Origin: Tannerella sp.
GTDB lineage: Bacteria > Bacteroidota > Bacteroidia > Bacteroidales > Tannerellaceae
DNA: 64,000 bases
Assembly: GCA_031285565.1 (NCBI GenBank)
Contig: JAITVY010000077.1
Location: 27,508 to 91,507 of the forward strand
Reading direction: 5' to 3'
Shown here: positions 34,973-43,821 of the stretch, piece by piece
Layout: each line of letters begins with the position of its first letter
How positions within the stretch are numbered: the first letter of the stretch is position 1
Translations under genes and position numbers: made by a program
The notes under the pieces: model-generated
Database searches by the model: none
What the model was told of the DNA's origin: nothing
The model's input: the letters and a program-made list of their open reading frames with translations, nothing else

Positions 34973-36241
34973 ATGAAAAAATCTGCCCTATATTCTTTCC
35001 TGTTTCTATCTATTTTCTGTATAACAGGACAAAGCCAGGAGGCTAATCAGGATGAAAGTAAAGTTCAGGATTTTGTTTTACCTGAATTGTTAACCAGTCA
35101 GGATGGACAAAAAATAACTTCTGCTACCGAATGGGAACAGAATAGACGTCCCGAACTCATCAATTTATTTGCAAACCAGATGTATGGTGAATCCTTCTCA
35201 TCAATTGCCTCTGACATAGATCGGGAATACAGTACAATCGACGAAGATCCGGGTAGTTTAAACGGAAAAGCAATTTGTAAACAGATTAAACTCACTTTCC
35301 AATTAGACGATATCGAAAGAGAAGCCCTGCTTTTGATCTATTTACCCAAAACAACGAATAAAGTACCGGTCTTCCTATCATATAATTTTCAGGGAAATCA
35401 TTCTATCAGTTCTGACTCACAAATCATAATCTCTCCTTCTTTAGATAAAGTCTCTGATGAAGATCAATCTGAAAAACGGGGAAGTCAATCGGATCGTTGG
35501 CCTGTTGAAAAAATCATTGATAACGGATTTGGCGTAGTAACGCTATGCTATCACGACATTTACCCGGATAAAGAAGGAATGAAAGACGAGAGTTTTCTAT
35601 GTCTTAGCGACGATTATGAAGAATACAAAGACGACGCCCACTCCGAACAGGCTATTGGCGCATGGGCATGGGGATTAAGTCTTGTGTTGGATTATTTGAT
35701 CACAAATGAAGAGCAAATTGATAAAGATCGGATAGCTCTGATGGGACATTCCAGGCAGGGAAAAGCCGCTTTGTGGGCAGGCGCTATAGACGATCGCTTT
35801 TCGATTGTTATATCAAACAACTCAGGTTGTGGAGGTGCAGCCCTTTCTAAACGGAAATTCGGCGAAAACATAGCCCTTATCACCTCCCGATTTCCTCATT
35901 GGTTCTGCAAAGCATTTAACCAATATGCAAACAGAGAAGAATACCTACCATTCGATCAGCACGAACTGATTGCTTTAATAGCCCCTCGTCCCGTTTATAT
36001 TGCCAGTGCTCAGGAAGACCTATGGGCTGACCCAAAAGGAGAGTTCCTTGCAGGTGTTTATGCTACTCCGGCATATAACCTTTACGGATTAGAAGGCATT
36101 AACACAATGACCATGCCGGAACCGAATAAACCCATTATGAATCATATCGGATATCACATTCGCACAGGAGTTCATGATGTTACGGATTTTGATTGGGATT
36201 GTTATATCGCTTTTGCTAAAAAGCATTTCCGAATTAACTAG
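34973..36241 (+). CDS. secreted alpha/beta-hydrolase, glucuronoyl-esterase (CE15)-like
   Basis: CE15 enzymes cleave ester bonds between glucuronoxylan and lignin; bacterial relatives vary in substrate. The 422-residue product has a signal peptide (MKKSALYSFLFLSIFCITGQ) and, from residue ~30, the CE15 layout. The nucleophile motif is MGHSRQGKAALWAGAIDD (family pattern G-C/H-S-R-x-G-K-A), with ISNNSGCGGAALSKRKFGE downstream. A catalytic acid candidate lies in ASAQEDLWADPKGEF and the His in NHIGYHIRTGVHDVT. It is upstream of hemW by 24 bp on the same strand. With no polysaccharide-utilisation genes around, the natural substrate is open. Confidence 0.82.
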   Translation: MKKSALYSFLFLSIFCITGQSQEANQDESKVQDFVLPELLTSQDGQKITSATEWEQNRRPELINLFANQMYGESFSSIASDIDREYSTIDEDPGSLNGKAICKQIKLTFQLDDIEREALLLIYLPKTTNKVPVFLSYNFQGNHSISSDSQIIISPSLDKVSDEDQSEKRGSQSDRWPVEKIIDNGFGVVTLCYHDIYPDKEGMKDESFLCLSDDYEEYKDDAHSEQAIGAWAWGLSLVLDYLITNEEQIDKDRIALMGHSRQGKAALWAGAIDDRFSIVISNNSGCGGAALSKRKFGENIALITSRFPHWFCKAFNQYANREEYLPFDQHELIALIAPRPVYIASAQEDLWADPKGEFLAGVYATPAYNLYGLEGINTMTMPEPNKPIMNHIGYHIRTGVHDVTDFDWDCYIAFAKKHFRIN

Positions 36242-36265
36242 CTAGCTAAAAAGTTTCTTTGGAAT

Positions 36266-37390
36266 ATGGCCGGATTATATATTCATGTCCCTTTCTGTGC
36301 GAAACGGTGTATCTATTGTGATTTTTATTCGCAAACAAACACAAAATACAAAGAAGAATACATAAAAGCAGTCATCCGTGAACTTAATCTGCGAAAAAAC
36401 TATCTGAACGGTGATCCCCTGAAAACAATCTACTTTGGAGGAGGCACTCCTTCTCAATTACAGGCAAACGATTTTGAACAAATATTCAATGCAATAGCAA
36501 ACCTCTATGATATTTCCCCGTGTGAAGAAATAACTTTGGAAGCTAATCCTGATGATATTTCAGACGAATATCTTAAAAAGATAAAACAATTCCCTTTTAA
36601 CCGTATCAGCCTGGGAGTACAAAGTTTCGATGATAAAGCCCTGCATTTTCTAAATCGTCGTCATAACCGGAAGCAAGCAATAAATGCAGTTCATCTATGC
36701 CAGGAAGCCGGCTTCACGAATCTTAGCATTGACCTGATGTATGGACTGCCACAACAAAGCCCAGAAAGCTGGGATGCAGATCTATCAGAAGCCCTCGATT
36801 TAAAAATTCCTCACTTCTCAGCATACCATCTATCATATGAAGAAGGGACCAATCTTTATGAAAAAATGGAGGCAGGGACAGTCAGTCCCATCGATGAAGA
36901 AACAAGTATACTCCTCTTTAATATATTAATTGATAAACTGGGGACAGCAGGCTATTTGCATTACGAAATTTCCAATTTCTGCACACCCGGTAATTTCGCA
37001 AAACATAATTCAATCTATTGGACAGATCATAAATATATAGGCATTGGTCCCGCAGCACATTCATACAATAATCATTCACGCCAATGGAATGTCTCTTCAT
37101 TGACTGATTATATAACGAATATACTAAATGATAAAACATTCTTCGAAGAAGAAATTCTTGATCTGAAATCCCGGTACAATGACTATATACTGACACACCT
37201 CCGGACTATATGGGGCATTCAATTGAATGAACTACATGATAAATTCGGACAGAATCTTTACGACTATTTTTCAACACAATCCAAACCCTATTTGGAAAAA
37301 AAATTACTCGAAAAAAATAAAGAAACAGTCAAACTATCCACAAAAGGAATTTTTATCTCCGACAGTATCTTCCGGGATTTGATAAAATAA
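36266..37390 (+). CDS. hemW: radical-SAM heme chaperone HemW
   Basis: HemW belongs to the HemN-like radical SAM family, but acts as a heme carrier rather than coproporphyrinogen dehydrogenase. The 374-residue product begins MAGLYIHVPFCAKRCIYCDF; the CxxxCxxC cluster is Cys11-Cys15-Cys18. HemN proper has a longer N-terminal arm, missing here. Other family motifs are YFGGGTPSQL, EANPDDI, RISLGVQSFDDKAL and IDLMYGLPQQ. The HemW-type HNSIYWTDHKYIGIGPAAHS holds the HNxxYW motif. The C-terminal HemN_C domain is present. It may be co-transcribed with the esterase. Confidence 0.93.
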   Translation: MAGLYIHVPFCAKRCIYCDFYSQTNTKYKEEYIKAVIRELNLRKNYLNGDPLKTIYFGGGTPSQLQANDFEQIFNAIANLYDISPCEEITLEANPDDISDEYLKKIKQFPFNRISLGVQSFDDKALHFLNRRHNRKQAINAVHLCQEAGFTNLSIDLMYGLPQQSPESWDADLSEALDLKIPHFSAYHLSYEEGTNLYEKMEAGTVSPIDEETSILLFNILIDKLGTAGYLHYEISNFCTPGNFAKHNSIYWTDHKYIGIGPAAHSYNNHSRQWNVSSLTDYITNILNDKTFFEEEILDLKSRYNDYILTHLRTIWGIQLNELHDKFGQNLYDYFSTQSKPYLEKKLLEKNKETVKLSTKGIFISDSIFRDLIK

Positions 37391-37498
37391 GAACAAAAAT
37401 TTGTACAAAACCGGCGCTTTTAAGTACAAAACTAACGAAATCGAGTACATCCCATAATTTTTTTCAGTCAAAATGATTGTTGTTACAAAAATATTACA

Positions 37499-37506
37499 TA
37501 TATTTG
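37499..37506 (+). promoter_or_regulatory. -7 box for the zeta-type kinase gene
   Basis: TATATTTG followed by CC lies 20 bp before the GTG start at 37527. It is in the 136-bp gap after hemW, which is otherwise featureless. Confidence 0.6.
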
Positions 37507-37526
37507 CCAGCCTAAGTTGAGTAATT

Positions 37527-38102
37527 GTGCCGTATTTATATGTAATAGCCGGATGCAATGGCGCAGGTAAAACGACAGCTTCGTATACCATTCTGCCCGA
37601 AATGCTGGGATGTAAGGAGTTTGTCAATTCTGACGAAATTGCTAAAGGATTGTCTCCTTTTAACTCGGATAGTATCACCGTAGCCGTAGAAGCTAGCCGG
37701 ATTATGTATAGGCGGATTAGAGAGCTAATCGCGGCAGAAAAAACATTTGCACTTGAAACAACATTAGCAAGTCGTTCAATCGCAAAATTGTTGATAGGAG
37801 CTCAAGAAAAAGGTTACTATGTTACGTTATTGTATTTTTGGTTAAACACGCCGGATTTAGCAGTAGAACGTGTAAAAAACAGGGTAGCTGCAGGTGGACA
37901 TAATGTTACAGAGGTCACGGTTCGTCGTCGTTACGATGCAGGTATTCACAACCTCTTTGAATTATATTTGCCTATATGCGATTACTGGATGATCACTGAC
38001 AATTCGCTGTCTCCGATGGAAGTTATAGCCAAAGGGTTTAGAGACCAGAAAAATGAAATCTATAACAGTTTAATTTATAATAAACTACAGGATTATGAAT
38101 GA
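37527..38102 (+). CDS. zeta-toxin-family P-loop kinase
   Basis: The 191-residue protein is a small P-loop kinase of the zeta-toxin / predicted ABC-type ATPase group. The Walker A motif is AGCNGAGKTTASY (Gly9 to Thr17), followed by FVNSDEIAKGLSPF, the zeta substrate-loop Asp, and FALETTLASRS, a glutamate-containing motif typical of the family. Basic residues in RVKNRVAAGGHNVTEVTVRRRYDAG form the lid. Zeta toxins phosphorylate UDP-activated amino sugars and are held by a small epsilon antitoxin. The start is GTG at 37527. It overlaps the 51-aa gene downstream by 8 bp. Chromosomal relatives are not always toxic, so toxicity is unproven. Confidence 0.85.
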   Translation: MPYLYVIAGCNGAGKTTASYTILPEMLGCKEFVNSDEIAKGLSPFNSDSITVAVEASRIMYRRIRELIAAEKTFALETTLASRSIAKLLIGAQEKGYYVTLLYFWLNTPDLAVERVKNRVAAGGHNVTEVTVRRRYDAGIHNLFELYLPICDYWMITDNSLSPMEVIAKGFRDQKNEIYNSLIYNKLQDYE

Positions 38103-38250
38103 ACGGGAGTTAAGTAAGTTTGAAGAAAATGTTGTAAAAGGGGCGAGTTTAGCGTTTCAACGTTTAGTAAAGAAAAGAAAAGAAGAAAACGGTGAATTAG
38201 TTTTTGCTCGTAACGGACAAGTTTTCCGCGTGAAAGCCACAGACTTATAA
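38095..38250 (+). CDS. 51-residue protein, possible partner/antitoxin of the zeta-type kinase
   Basis: A short frame starting MNERELSKFEENVVKGAS and ending GQVFRVKATDL, 51 residues and highly charged (Glu/Lys-rich helix for two thirds, then a short beta-like tail). Its start overlaps the last 8 bases of the kinase gene, and a terminator hairpin follows at 38278, so the two genes form a closed two-gene unit. I do not recognise the family. The arrangement fits a toxin-antitoxin pair with the antitoxin second; classical epsilon precedes zeta, so this order differs. Predicted from frame, overlap and terminator only. Confidence 0.65.
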   Translation: MNERELSKFEENVVKGASLAFQRLVKKRKEENGELVFARNGQVFRVKATDL

Positions 38251-38277
38251 AACATATACACAAGAAACAAATTAAAC

Positions 38278-38302
38278 AAGAGCATTCAAAAGATGCTCTT
38301 TT
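38278..38302 (+). terminator. terminator after the kinase/51-aa pair
   Basis: AAGAGCAT and ATGCTCTT form an 8-bp stem with a 7-nt loop, followed by TTTT. It lies 28 bp after the stop of the 51-aa gene. The rest of the gap to 38429 shows nothing recognisable. Confidence 0.85.
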
Positions 38303-38429
38303 CTATTTATAAAAAAACCTATATAATCCTTTTCAGTTGGCATCTCCCATAAAAATTGCTCAATAAACAATCCTATCCGAAGTATTATTCGCATAGTTAA
38401 GCCTTTTATATTTTACACGAAAGCGTATG

Positions 38430-39176
38430 TTACTCTTTATTTGGAAATAACGAGCGTCGCGAAAGAAATTCTACAAATTTATCCTTATAACTATCCGAAA
38501 TAGGGATATACTCTTTGCCGAAAACAATCCGGTTACGATCAATTACTTTTATTTTCTCTGACTGTACAATAAACGAACGGTGTACACGGATAAACCGGCT
38601 TTCGGGCAACATTTCCTCCATCGACTTCATACTCATCAGCGAAAGAACCGGGTGTGATTCCCCTTCTATATAAATTTTTACATAATCTTTTAATCCTTCA
38701 ATATATAGGATTTTATTTAACTCGATCTGAATCAATTTACGATCCGCCTTAACAAAAATACTTTCCGGTTCCGCTTTTTCAGGTACAGAAACCTTTGTCT
38801 GTTCCTTTTGATGCAGCATCTCATACCATTGCATAGCCTTCTGAGCCGATTTCAGAAAATCCGGATAACTGATAGGTTTCAAAAGGTAATCAAGGGCATT
38901 CACCTTATAACTATCGAGTGCATACTGTTCAAAAGCCGTTGTAAAAATAATGCGTATATTTTCCGGCAACAAACGCGAAAACTCTATCCCGTTCAGTTCC
39001 GGCATCTGAATATCTAAAAAAAGTAAATCAACCGGAGCAATACTCAAATCCGACAATGCATTAATAGCGCTGTTATAAGTACCTCTTAATTCCAGAAAAG
39101 GCGTTTTAAGCACATACGTTTCAAGCAGGCTCACAGCCAACGGTTCGTCATCAATAATTGTGCATGTCAGTTTCAT
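38430..39176 (-). CDS. LytTR-family response regulator
   Basis: A 248-residue response regulator. The receiver domain (about 1-120) has the acidic pair Asp9-Asp10, phospho-acceptor Asp55 in LLFLDIQMPELNG, and Lys in YLLKPIS. After a charged linker (about 125-145), the LytTR DNA-binding domain (about 150-245) shows IFVKADRKLIQIELNKILYIEGLKDYV-type strands and the RVHRSFIVQ motif. It follows its histidine kinase with a 6-bp gap. The pair lies directly downstream of the efflux operon on the same strand, so control of that operon is the obvious hypothesis. Confidence 0.93.
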   Translation of the reverse strand: MKLTCTIIDDEPLAVSLLETYVLKTPFLELRGTYNSAINALSDLSIAPVDLLFLDIQMPELNGIEFSRLLPENIRIIFTTAFEQYALDSYKVNALDYLLKPISYPDFLKSAQKAMQWYEMLHQKEQTKVSVPEKAEPESIFVKADRKLIQIELNKILYIEGLKDYVKIYIEGESHPVLSLMSMKSMEEMLPESRFIRVHRSFIVQSEKIKVIDRNRIVFGKEYIPISDSYKDKFVEFLSRRSLFPNKE

Positions 39177-39182
39177 AAATAA

Positions 39183-40268
39183 TTATTTGGATAAAATGAT
39201 CGTTAATTCACTTCGAAAAACATCATCATCATGTTCACAAACAAGTATATGTGTATTCGGATACAACAAATTCAATCTCTTACGGAGATTTACCATACCA
39301 ATTCCCGAACCACTTTTATCCTGCTCGTCTTTAGGAAAATAGCTATTTTGTATAGAACAGTTTATCCGTTTGTTATCCGCAGTAATATTCAAATGAATAA
39401 AAGATGGTTTATTATTACTTACTCCATGTTTAAATGCATTTTCAATGAGCGAAATAAATAACAAAGGCGCAATCTGCATATTCGTATTTTGAATTTCAAT
39501 ATCAGTCTTCAAATCAATATGTTCAGGCAAACGTATACGCATCAATTCAATATAATTACGGATAAAATCGATATCCTTTTCAACAGAGATCAATGGCTGG
39601 CTGCTATCATAAAGCATATACCTGAGCAAACGGCTTAATTCGTGTACGGCCTCCTGCGCACGATCCTGGCTGATTGCAATCAGGCTATAAATATTATTCA
39701 ACGTATTAAACAGGAAATGTGGATTTAGCTGACTTTTCAGGTTTTGTAATTCAGCCTCACCCCGGCTCCTTTCCAGTTCTTTCCTCTCCGCTTCTACCTG
39801 ATACCATCTGGCTGTCATCTTTAATGCCACACTCAAGCCTGCTACAAATATGTATTTAATATAATCAATAATGAAAAACCAAAGCACCATAAACTCAGGT
39901 TTAGGCCCTCTGTGATGATCTTCGGGAGGAGGAATCAGCTCCATCAGAAAATGACTGACAATTGCTAATAAAGTAAACAATAAAAAATTACTCAGAATAT
40001 ACTGCCATGTCTGCTTGGTAAACAGAAACCGCTTAATTAAATAAAAGTAGTTTACATAAAATACGACAACAATACCTATTACGTTCACAAAAAAACGCAA
40101 ATAGTCCGGCCATGTGATAGTATGAGAATCTCTGTTTGAAAAGAAAAATGGAAATAAAAAAACGATACTCCAGATAACCAAATGAATCAGCCATCCCAAT
40201 CGGTTGGGGAAGCCGGATGTCGTAACAGCATTAAAACCTTTCTTCTTAACAGAAATATTTTTTTTCAT
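39183..40268 (-). CDS. LytS-type membrane sensor histidine kinase
   Basis: The kinase partner of the LytTR regulator, 361 residues from the ATG at 40268 (an ATG at 40274 and a TTG at 40283 are also in frame). Four hydrophobic segments lie at about residues 25-160 (WLIHLVIWSIVFLFPFFF, then FFVNVIGIVVVFYVNYF, FLLFTLLAIVSHFLM, and FFIIDYIKYIFVAGL). A coiled linker and the His_kinase domain follow, with LNPHFLFNTLNNIYSLIAIS carrying the phospho-accepting His. The HATPase part has LIENAFKHGVSN and GSGIGMVNLRKRL. The -7 box at 40281 ends only 13 nt before the 40268 ATG, which favours that start and a near-leaderless mRNA. Confidence 0.92.
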   Translation of the reverse strand: MKKNISVKKKGFNAVTTSGFPNRLGWLIHLVIWSIVFLFPFFFSNRDSHTITWPDYLRFFVNVIGIVVVFYVNYFYLIKRFLFTKQTWQYILSNFLLFTLLAIVSHFLMELIPPPEDHHRGPKPEFMVLWFFIIDYIKYIFVAGLSVALKMTARWYQVEAERKELERSRGEAELQNLKSQLNPHFLFNTLNNIYSLIAISQDRAQEAVHELSRLLRYMLYDSSQPLISVEKDIDFIRNYIELMRIRLPEHIDLKTDIEIQNTNMQIAPLLFISLIENAFKHGVSNNKPSFIHLNITADNKRINCSIQNSYFPKDEQDKSGSGIGMVNLRKRLNLLYPNTHILVCEHDDDVFRSELTIILSK

Positions 40269-40280
40269 ATTCATAAGATA

Positions 40281-40288
40281 CAAATATA
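40281..40288 (-). promoter_or_regulatory. -7 box for the histidine kinase/LytTR operon
   Basis: Minus-strand TATATTTG followed by TATC, 13 nt from the ATG at 40268. It suggests that the two-component genes can be transcribed apart from the efflux operon upstream. Confidence 0.6.
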
Positions 40289-40426
40289 ATACGAATCAAG
40301 ATAAAACCATAGAAATCATTAGTCACTTCATTTTTCAGGAGTCAGTCATACGAGACTTTCTCCTTATCCTGTCAATTCTCAATTAATCTTGTCCCTTTTT
40401 TTAATTCTTCATTGTTAATTAAAAAT

Positions 40427-40449
40427 TTCCCTTCAGGGGATAGGGGTTA
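40427..40449 (-). repeat. 3'-UTR repeat with CCCTGAAGGG palindrome (copy 3, after the ABC permease)
   Basis: On the minus strand TTAACCCCTATCCCCTGAAG continues to GGAA, directly after the permease stop codon at 40451. Like copy 2 it is followed, after an inserted A/T-rich stretch, by TTAAAAAAAGGGACAAG. Confidence 0.7.
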
Positions 40450-40450
40450 A

Positions 40451-41671
40451 CTATTCATAACGAATAGCTTCAATCGGATCTAACTGAGCCGCTTTCTTAG
40501 CCGGATACCATCCGAAGAAAACACCGGTTACAGTACACACGGCAAATGACAGGAATACACTCCAGGGTTGAATATAAATCGGGAAATGTACAATAATATT
40601 GACTGCCAAAGCAGCACCTACACCGAAAATGACTCCTATTAATCCACCGGTAACACTTATCAGGATCGACTCAATCAAAAACTGAGCCAATATATCAATC
40701 CCTTTGGCACCAATACTCATTCTAAGTCCAATCTCACGTGTTCGTTCAGTAACCGAAACATACATAATATTCATAATACCGATACCTCCCACTAATAACG
40801 AAATACCTGCCACAGCAGCAAGTAAAACAGTCATCAGATCCGTTGTCGTCGTCATCATTGAGCTCAATTCCTGCATCGAACGAATTGTAAAATCGTCATC
40901 GTCAGTTAGCTTCAATTTATGATTACGACGTAATATTTCCGATATTTCATCAATAGCTTGATCTGTATATTCTTCTTTAATAGCCGAGGCATTTATCCCC
41001 TGTAAATGAGTAATCGCCAATACCCGTTTTTGAATAGTCGTGTATGGAGCCAGCACAACATCATCCTGGTCCATACCCATACTATTATACCCTTTACTCG
41101 TAAGCACCCCAATAATACGGAACGGAATCTTATTGAAACGAATAACTTTACCAACAGGATTTTCACCATTCGTAAACAACTCATCAACAACCGTTTTACC
41201 AACAATACATACTTTTGCTGCCGAAGCGATATCCTGTTCAGTAAACATACTGCCATCGTCAATACTATAACGCCGTATCTCAAGATAATCCTGATTAACA
41301 CCGTATACCGTACTCGGTTTATTATTGGCTCCATAAATCAGCTGCCCACTACTGTTTACCGTTGGCGATACAGCAGCTAAAAAGCGTGTCTCATTGGCGA
41401 TACTTTCATAATCTGCCATCTTAAGTGTTTCCATAGATGATGCACTCTGGCGCACTCCGCCACGCATATCTCCACCTGGTTGTATCATGATCATATTCGA
41501 TCCCATCTCACTGATCTGCGACTGGATACTTTTCTTCGAACCTTGACCAATCGCCAGCATGGTGATTACAGATGCTACTCCGATAATAATCCCCAGCATG
41601 GTGAGGAATCCCCTCATCTTATTATTTACCAATGCCTTAAGGGCTATTTTTATTAAATTTGTTCCATTCAT
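40451..41671 (-). CDS. MacB-type ABC transporter permease
   Basis: This is the membrane subunit of a MacAB-TolC-like tripartite efflux system, here separate from its ATPase. The 406-residue product has an N-terminal membrane helix (FLTMLGIIIGVASVITMLA) with the family GxGSKKSIQ motif following. A large periplasmic MacB core domain lies at about 45-250. Three C-terminal FtsX helices lie at about 280-400 (VLLAAVAGISLLVGGIGIMN, with VTERTREIGLRMSIGAK after it, and a last helix with GVFFGWYPAKKAAQLDPIEA). Order in the operon is tolC, hlyD, ATPase, permease. Substrate is unknown; MacB systems export macrolides, peptides, lipoproteins or siderophores. Confidence 0.93.
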   Translation of the reverse strand: MNGTNLIKIALKALVNNKMRGFLTMLGIIIGVASVITMLAIGQGSKKSIQSQISEMGSNMIMIQPGGDMRGGVRQSASSMETLKMADYESIANETRFLAAVSPTVNSSGQLIYGANNKPSTVYGVNQDYLEIRRYSIDDGSMFTEQDIASAAKVCIVGKTVVDELFTNGENPVGKVIRFNKIPFRIIGVLTSKGYNSMGMDQDDVVLAPYTTIQKRVLAITHLQGINASAIKEEYTDQAIDEISEILRRNHKLKLTDDDDFTIRSMQELSSMMTTTTDLMTVLLAAVAGISLLVGGIGIMNIMYVSVTERTREIGLRMSIGAKGIDILAQFLIESILISVTGGLIGVIFGVGAALAVNIIVHFPIYIQPWSVFLSFAVCTVTGVFFGWYPAKKAAQLDPIEAIRYE

Positions 41672-41726
41672 TTTTCAAGTAGTTAAAAGAGCCAGAGAAG
41701 TCTAATCCCTTTTCCCTTTTGTTTTT

Positions 41727-41758
41727 AATTGTCAATTGTCAATTATTCATTGTCAATT
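41727..41758. repeat. AATTGTC-type short repeats between permease and ATPase genes
   Basis: AATTGTC occurs twice in tandem, then AATTATTCATTGTCAATT. Related runs fill the other gaps of this operon (42502-42527 with ATAATTC units; 43784-43816 with ATTGTCAA units) and the 3' flank around 40371-40424. Confidence 0.6.
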
Positions 41759-41760
41759 AA

Positions 41761-42501
41761 TTAGTCTTTCTCCACCGGCAATTTAGTCAGCACTTCGGCA
41801 GCCGATTGAATATGTTCATTTTGCACATCACTGACAACACGCCCATCTTTAAGTAAAATATTCCGCCCACTATATTGCGCTATTTCCGGGTTATGCGTAA
41901 CAAAAATAATAGTCCGTCCTTCAGCATGTAACCGTTGGAAAAGTACTAAAATATCATAACTCGTCCGTGTATCCAGGTTACCGGTCGCTTCATCCGCCAG
42001 AATAACAGCCGGATCATTTACCAATGCCCGGGCAATGGCAACACGTTGCATCTGTCCTCCTGACATCTGATTACTTTTATGATTCAAACGATCCCCTAAA
42101 CCCACAGCAACCAACGACTCAATAGCCTTTTCCCTGCGGGCTGCGGCGCTATATGATGGATTATACATCAAGGGTAATTCAACATTCTCAATCGCCGTTG
42201 TTTTTGCTAACAAATTATAGCTTTGGAAAACAAAACCTATCTTACGATTGCGAAGCGTAGCCCTGGCATTCTTTCCCATACTTCGTACAGCCACCCCATC
42301 CAGGTAATATTCACCACGGGTCGGAGTATCCAGGCAACCAAGCGTATTCAGCAATGTACTTTTCCCCGAACCCGATGTTCCCATAATCGTGACAAACTCT
42401 CCCTCATAAATCGTAAATGATATGTCACGCAAAGCATGGACAGTTTCATCACCAACTATAAAGTCACGGGCTATATGTTCCAATCGAATAATTTCTTTCA
42501 T
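41761..42501 (-). CDS. ABC transporter ATP-binding protein (MacB/LolD type)
   Basis: The 246-residue ATPase has every nucleotide-binding motif: Walker [16 protein letters not shown], the Q-loop at [18 protein letters not shown], signature [15 protein letters not shown], Walker [14 protein letters not shown] and H-loop [14 protein letters not shown]. The sequence between Walker A and the signature is of the MacB/LolD/FtsE class. It supplies energy to the permease encoded downstream across a gap of 89 bp. A C-terminal extension of ~25 residues ([13 protein letters not shown]) is not part of the domain. Confidence 0.95.
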   Translation of the reverse strand: MKEIIRLEHIARDFIVGDETVHALRDISFTIYEGEFVTIMGTSGSGKSTLLNTLGCLDTPTRGEYYLDGVAVRSMGKNARATLRNRKIGFVFQSYNLLAKTTAIENVELPLMYNPSYSAAARREKAIESLVAVGLGDRLNHKSNQMSGGQMQRVAIARALVNDPAVILADEATGNLDTRTSYDILVLFQRLHAEGRTIIFVTHNPEIAQYSGRNILLKDGRVVSDVQNEHIQSAAEVLTKLPVEKD

Positions 42502-42534
42502 AATTCATACCTCATAATTCATAATTCTTTCAGG

Positions 42535-43728
42535 CTATCTCCTATTCCGGTTTCCTCCCGGAGGGCCTGGCATAAAAGGACTTCTTTCAGAAGAACCATT
42601 AGCCATAGCAGGCGCTTCTGCCGAAAGTTCCTGTACAATTTCGTCATTATCACTAAGTCCATCTACAACCTCCGTCACATTCAGGCTTGAAGTTCCGACC
42701 GTAATCACTTTTGGTTGTAATACATTCCCGTTTCGCAACCAAACAATTCGTTTGCCCGCCGGAGCTTCCTGACCCGGATTCTCAACAGTCAAACCCATGG
42801 ATGCAAGGATTTCTTCATCCGGAACAAATCGTAAAGCTTTGCTGGGAACAGTTAAAACATTCGGACGTTGCAATGTAAAAATCGTCACATTAGCCGTCAA
42901 TCCCGGTTTTAATTTCAAATCAGGATTATAAGCGCTAATCACAACCTCATAAGTAACCACATTCGATGTTGTCGTAGCTTCCAGGCGAACCTGCGTAACT
43001 TTTCCTTCAAAAATATCATTCGGATATGCATCTACAGAAAATTGTGCATTTTGTCCCTCTTCCACCTGACCAATGTCAGCTTCATCCACATCGGCGATTA
43101 CGCGCATCTGTGTCAAATCATTCGCTATTGTAAACAAAGTAGGAGTACTGAAGCCGGCAGCTACGGTTTGTCCCTCTTCAACAGCCCGGTTGATAACGAC
43201 TCCATCAATAGGACTCGTGATGATTGCGTACTCCAGATTCCGGCGAACCTTTATCATTTCAGATTGAACACGTTCATAACTACTCTTTGCCTTTTCATAA
43301 TTATAGGTGGCAGTTTCAAAATCCGTATCACTAATCAGCTGTTTATCATGAAGTACTTTACTTCGGGCATAATTACTTTGCTGATAGTCATATTCTGTTT
43401 TACTACTGGACAGCTCCGCATTTTTAGACACTAGTTCAGCCTGCAGGTTAACTTTATCCATCTCAGCAATCAATTGACCTTTTGTCACTTCACTATTAAA
43501 ATCAACGTATATCTTATCAATAATCCCCGATACCTGTGTACCCACTTCCACTTTTACCACTGGCTCAACGGTTCCGGTAGCCGTAACTGAATTTTCAATG
43601 GTGCTACGACTGGTTTTTGTCATCACTAATTGCATACTACTCTTTTTCGATTTCCCGAAAAATAAAAAGTAGCATAAAACAACGGCAAGAACAACAACGC
43701 CTCCAATAATGATTTTTTTCTTTTTCAT
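42535..43728 (-). CDS. periplasmic adaptor (HlyD/MacA family) of the efflux pump
   Basis: The membrane fusion protein that bridges permease and TolC. It has 397 residues with one N-terminal membrane helix (KIIIGGVVVLAVVLCYFLFF). A first barrel-sandwich half follows (VEPVVKVEVGTQVSGIIDKI), then a coiled-coil hairpin at about 95-175 (repeats like YDYQQSNYARSKVLHDKQLI). The returning lipoyl half has GVVINRAVEEGQTVAAGF, and a beta-barrel at about 210-300 follows. The last 30 residues are Pro/Gly/Arg-rich and lack family similarity. It lies between the tolC gene (93 bp upstream) and the ATPase gene (33 bp downstream). Confidence 0.94.
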   Translation of the reverse strand: MKKKKIIIGGVVVLAVVLCYFLFFGKSKKSSMQLVMTKTSRSTIENSVTATGTVEPVVKVEVGTQVSGIIDKIYVDFNSEVTKGQLIAEMDKVNLQAELVSKNAELSSSKTEYDYQQSNYARSKVLHDKQLISDTDFETATYNYEKAKSSYERVQSEMIKVRRNLEYAIITSPIDGVVINRAVEEGQTVAAGFSTPTLFTIANDLTQMRVIADVDEADIGQVEEGQNAQFSVDAYPNDIFEGKVTQVRLEATTTSNVVTYEVVISAYNPDLKLKPGLTANVTIFTLQRPNVLTVPSKALRFVPDEEILASMGLTVENPGQEAPAGKRIVWLRNGNVLQPKVITVGTSSLNVTEVVDGLSDNDEIVQELSAEAPAMANGSSERSPFMPGPPGGNRNRR

Positions 43729-43783
43729 CGTTATATAATTTCAATATTTATTTCTTCTTTATCAATCCATTTATCAAATCCCT

Positions 43784-43816
43784 CATTGTCAATTGTCAAC
43801 TCTCAATTGTCCATTG
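43784..43816. repeat. ATTGTCAA-type short repeats between adaptor and TolC genes
   Basis: CATTGTCAATTGTCAACTCTCAATTGTCCATTG: four imperfect copies of a CAATTGTC/ATTGTCA unit within the 93-bp gap. Same family as 41727-41758. Confidence 0.6.
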
Positions 43817-43821
43817 ATTTC

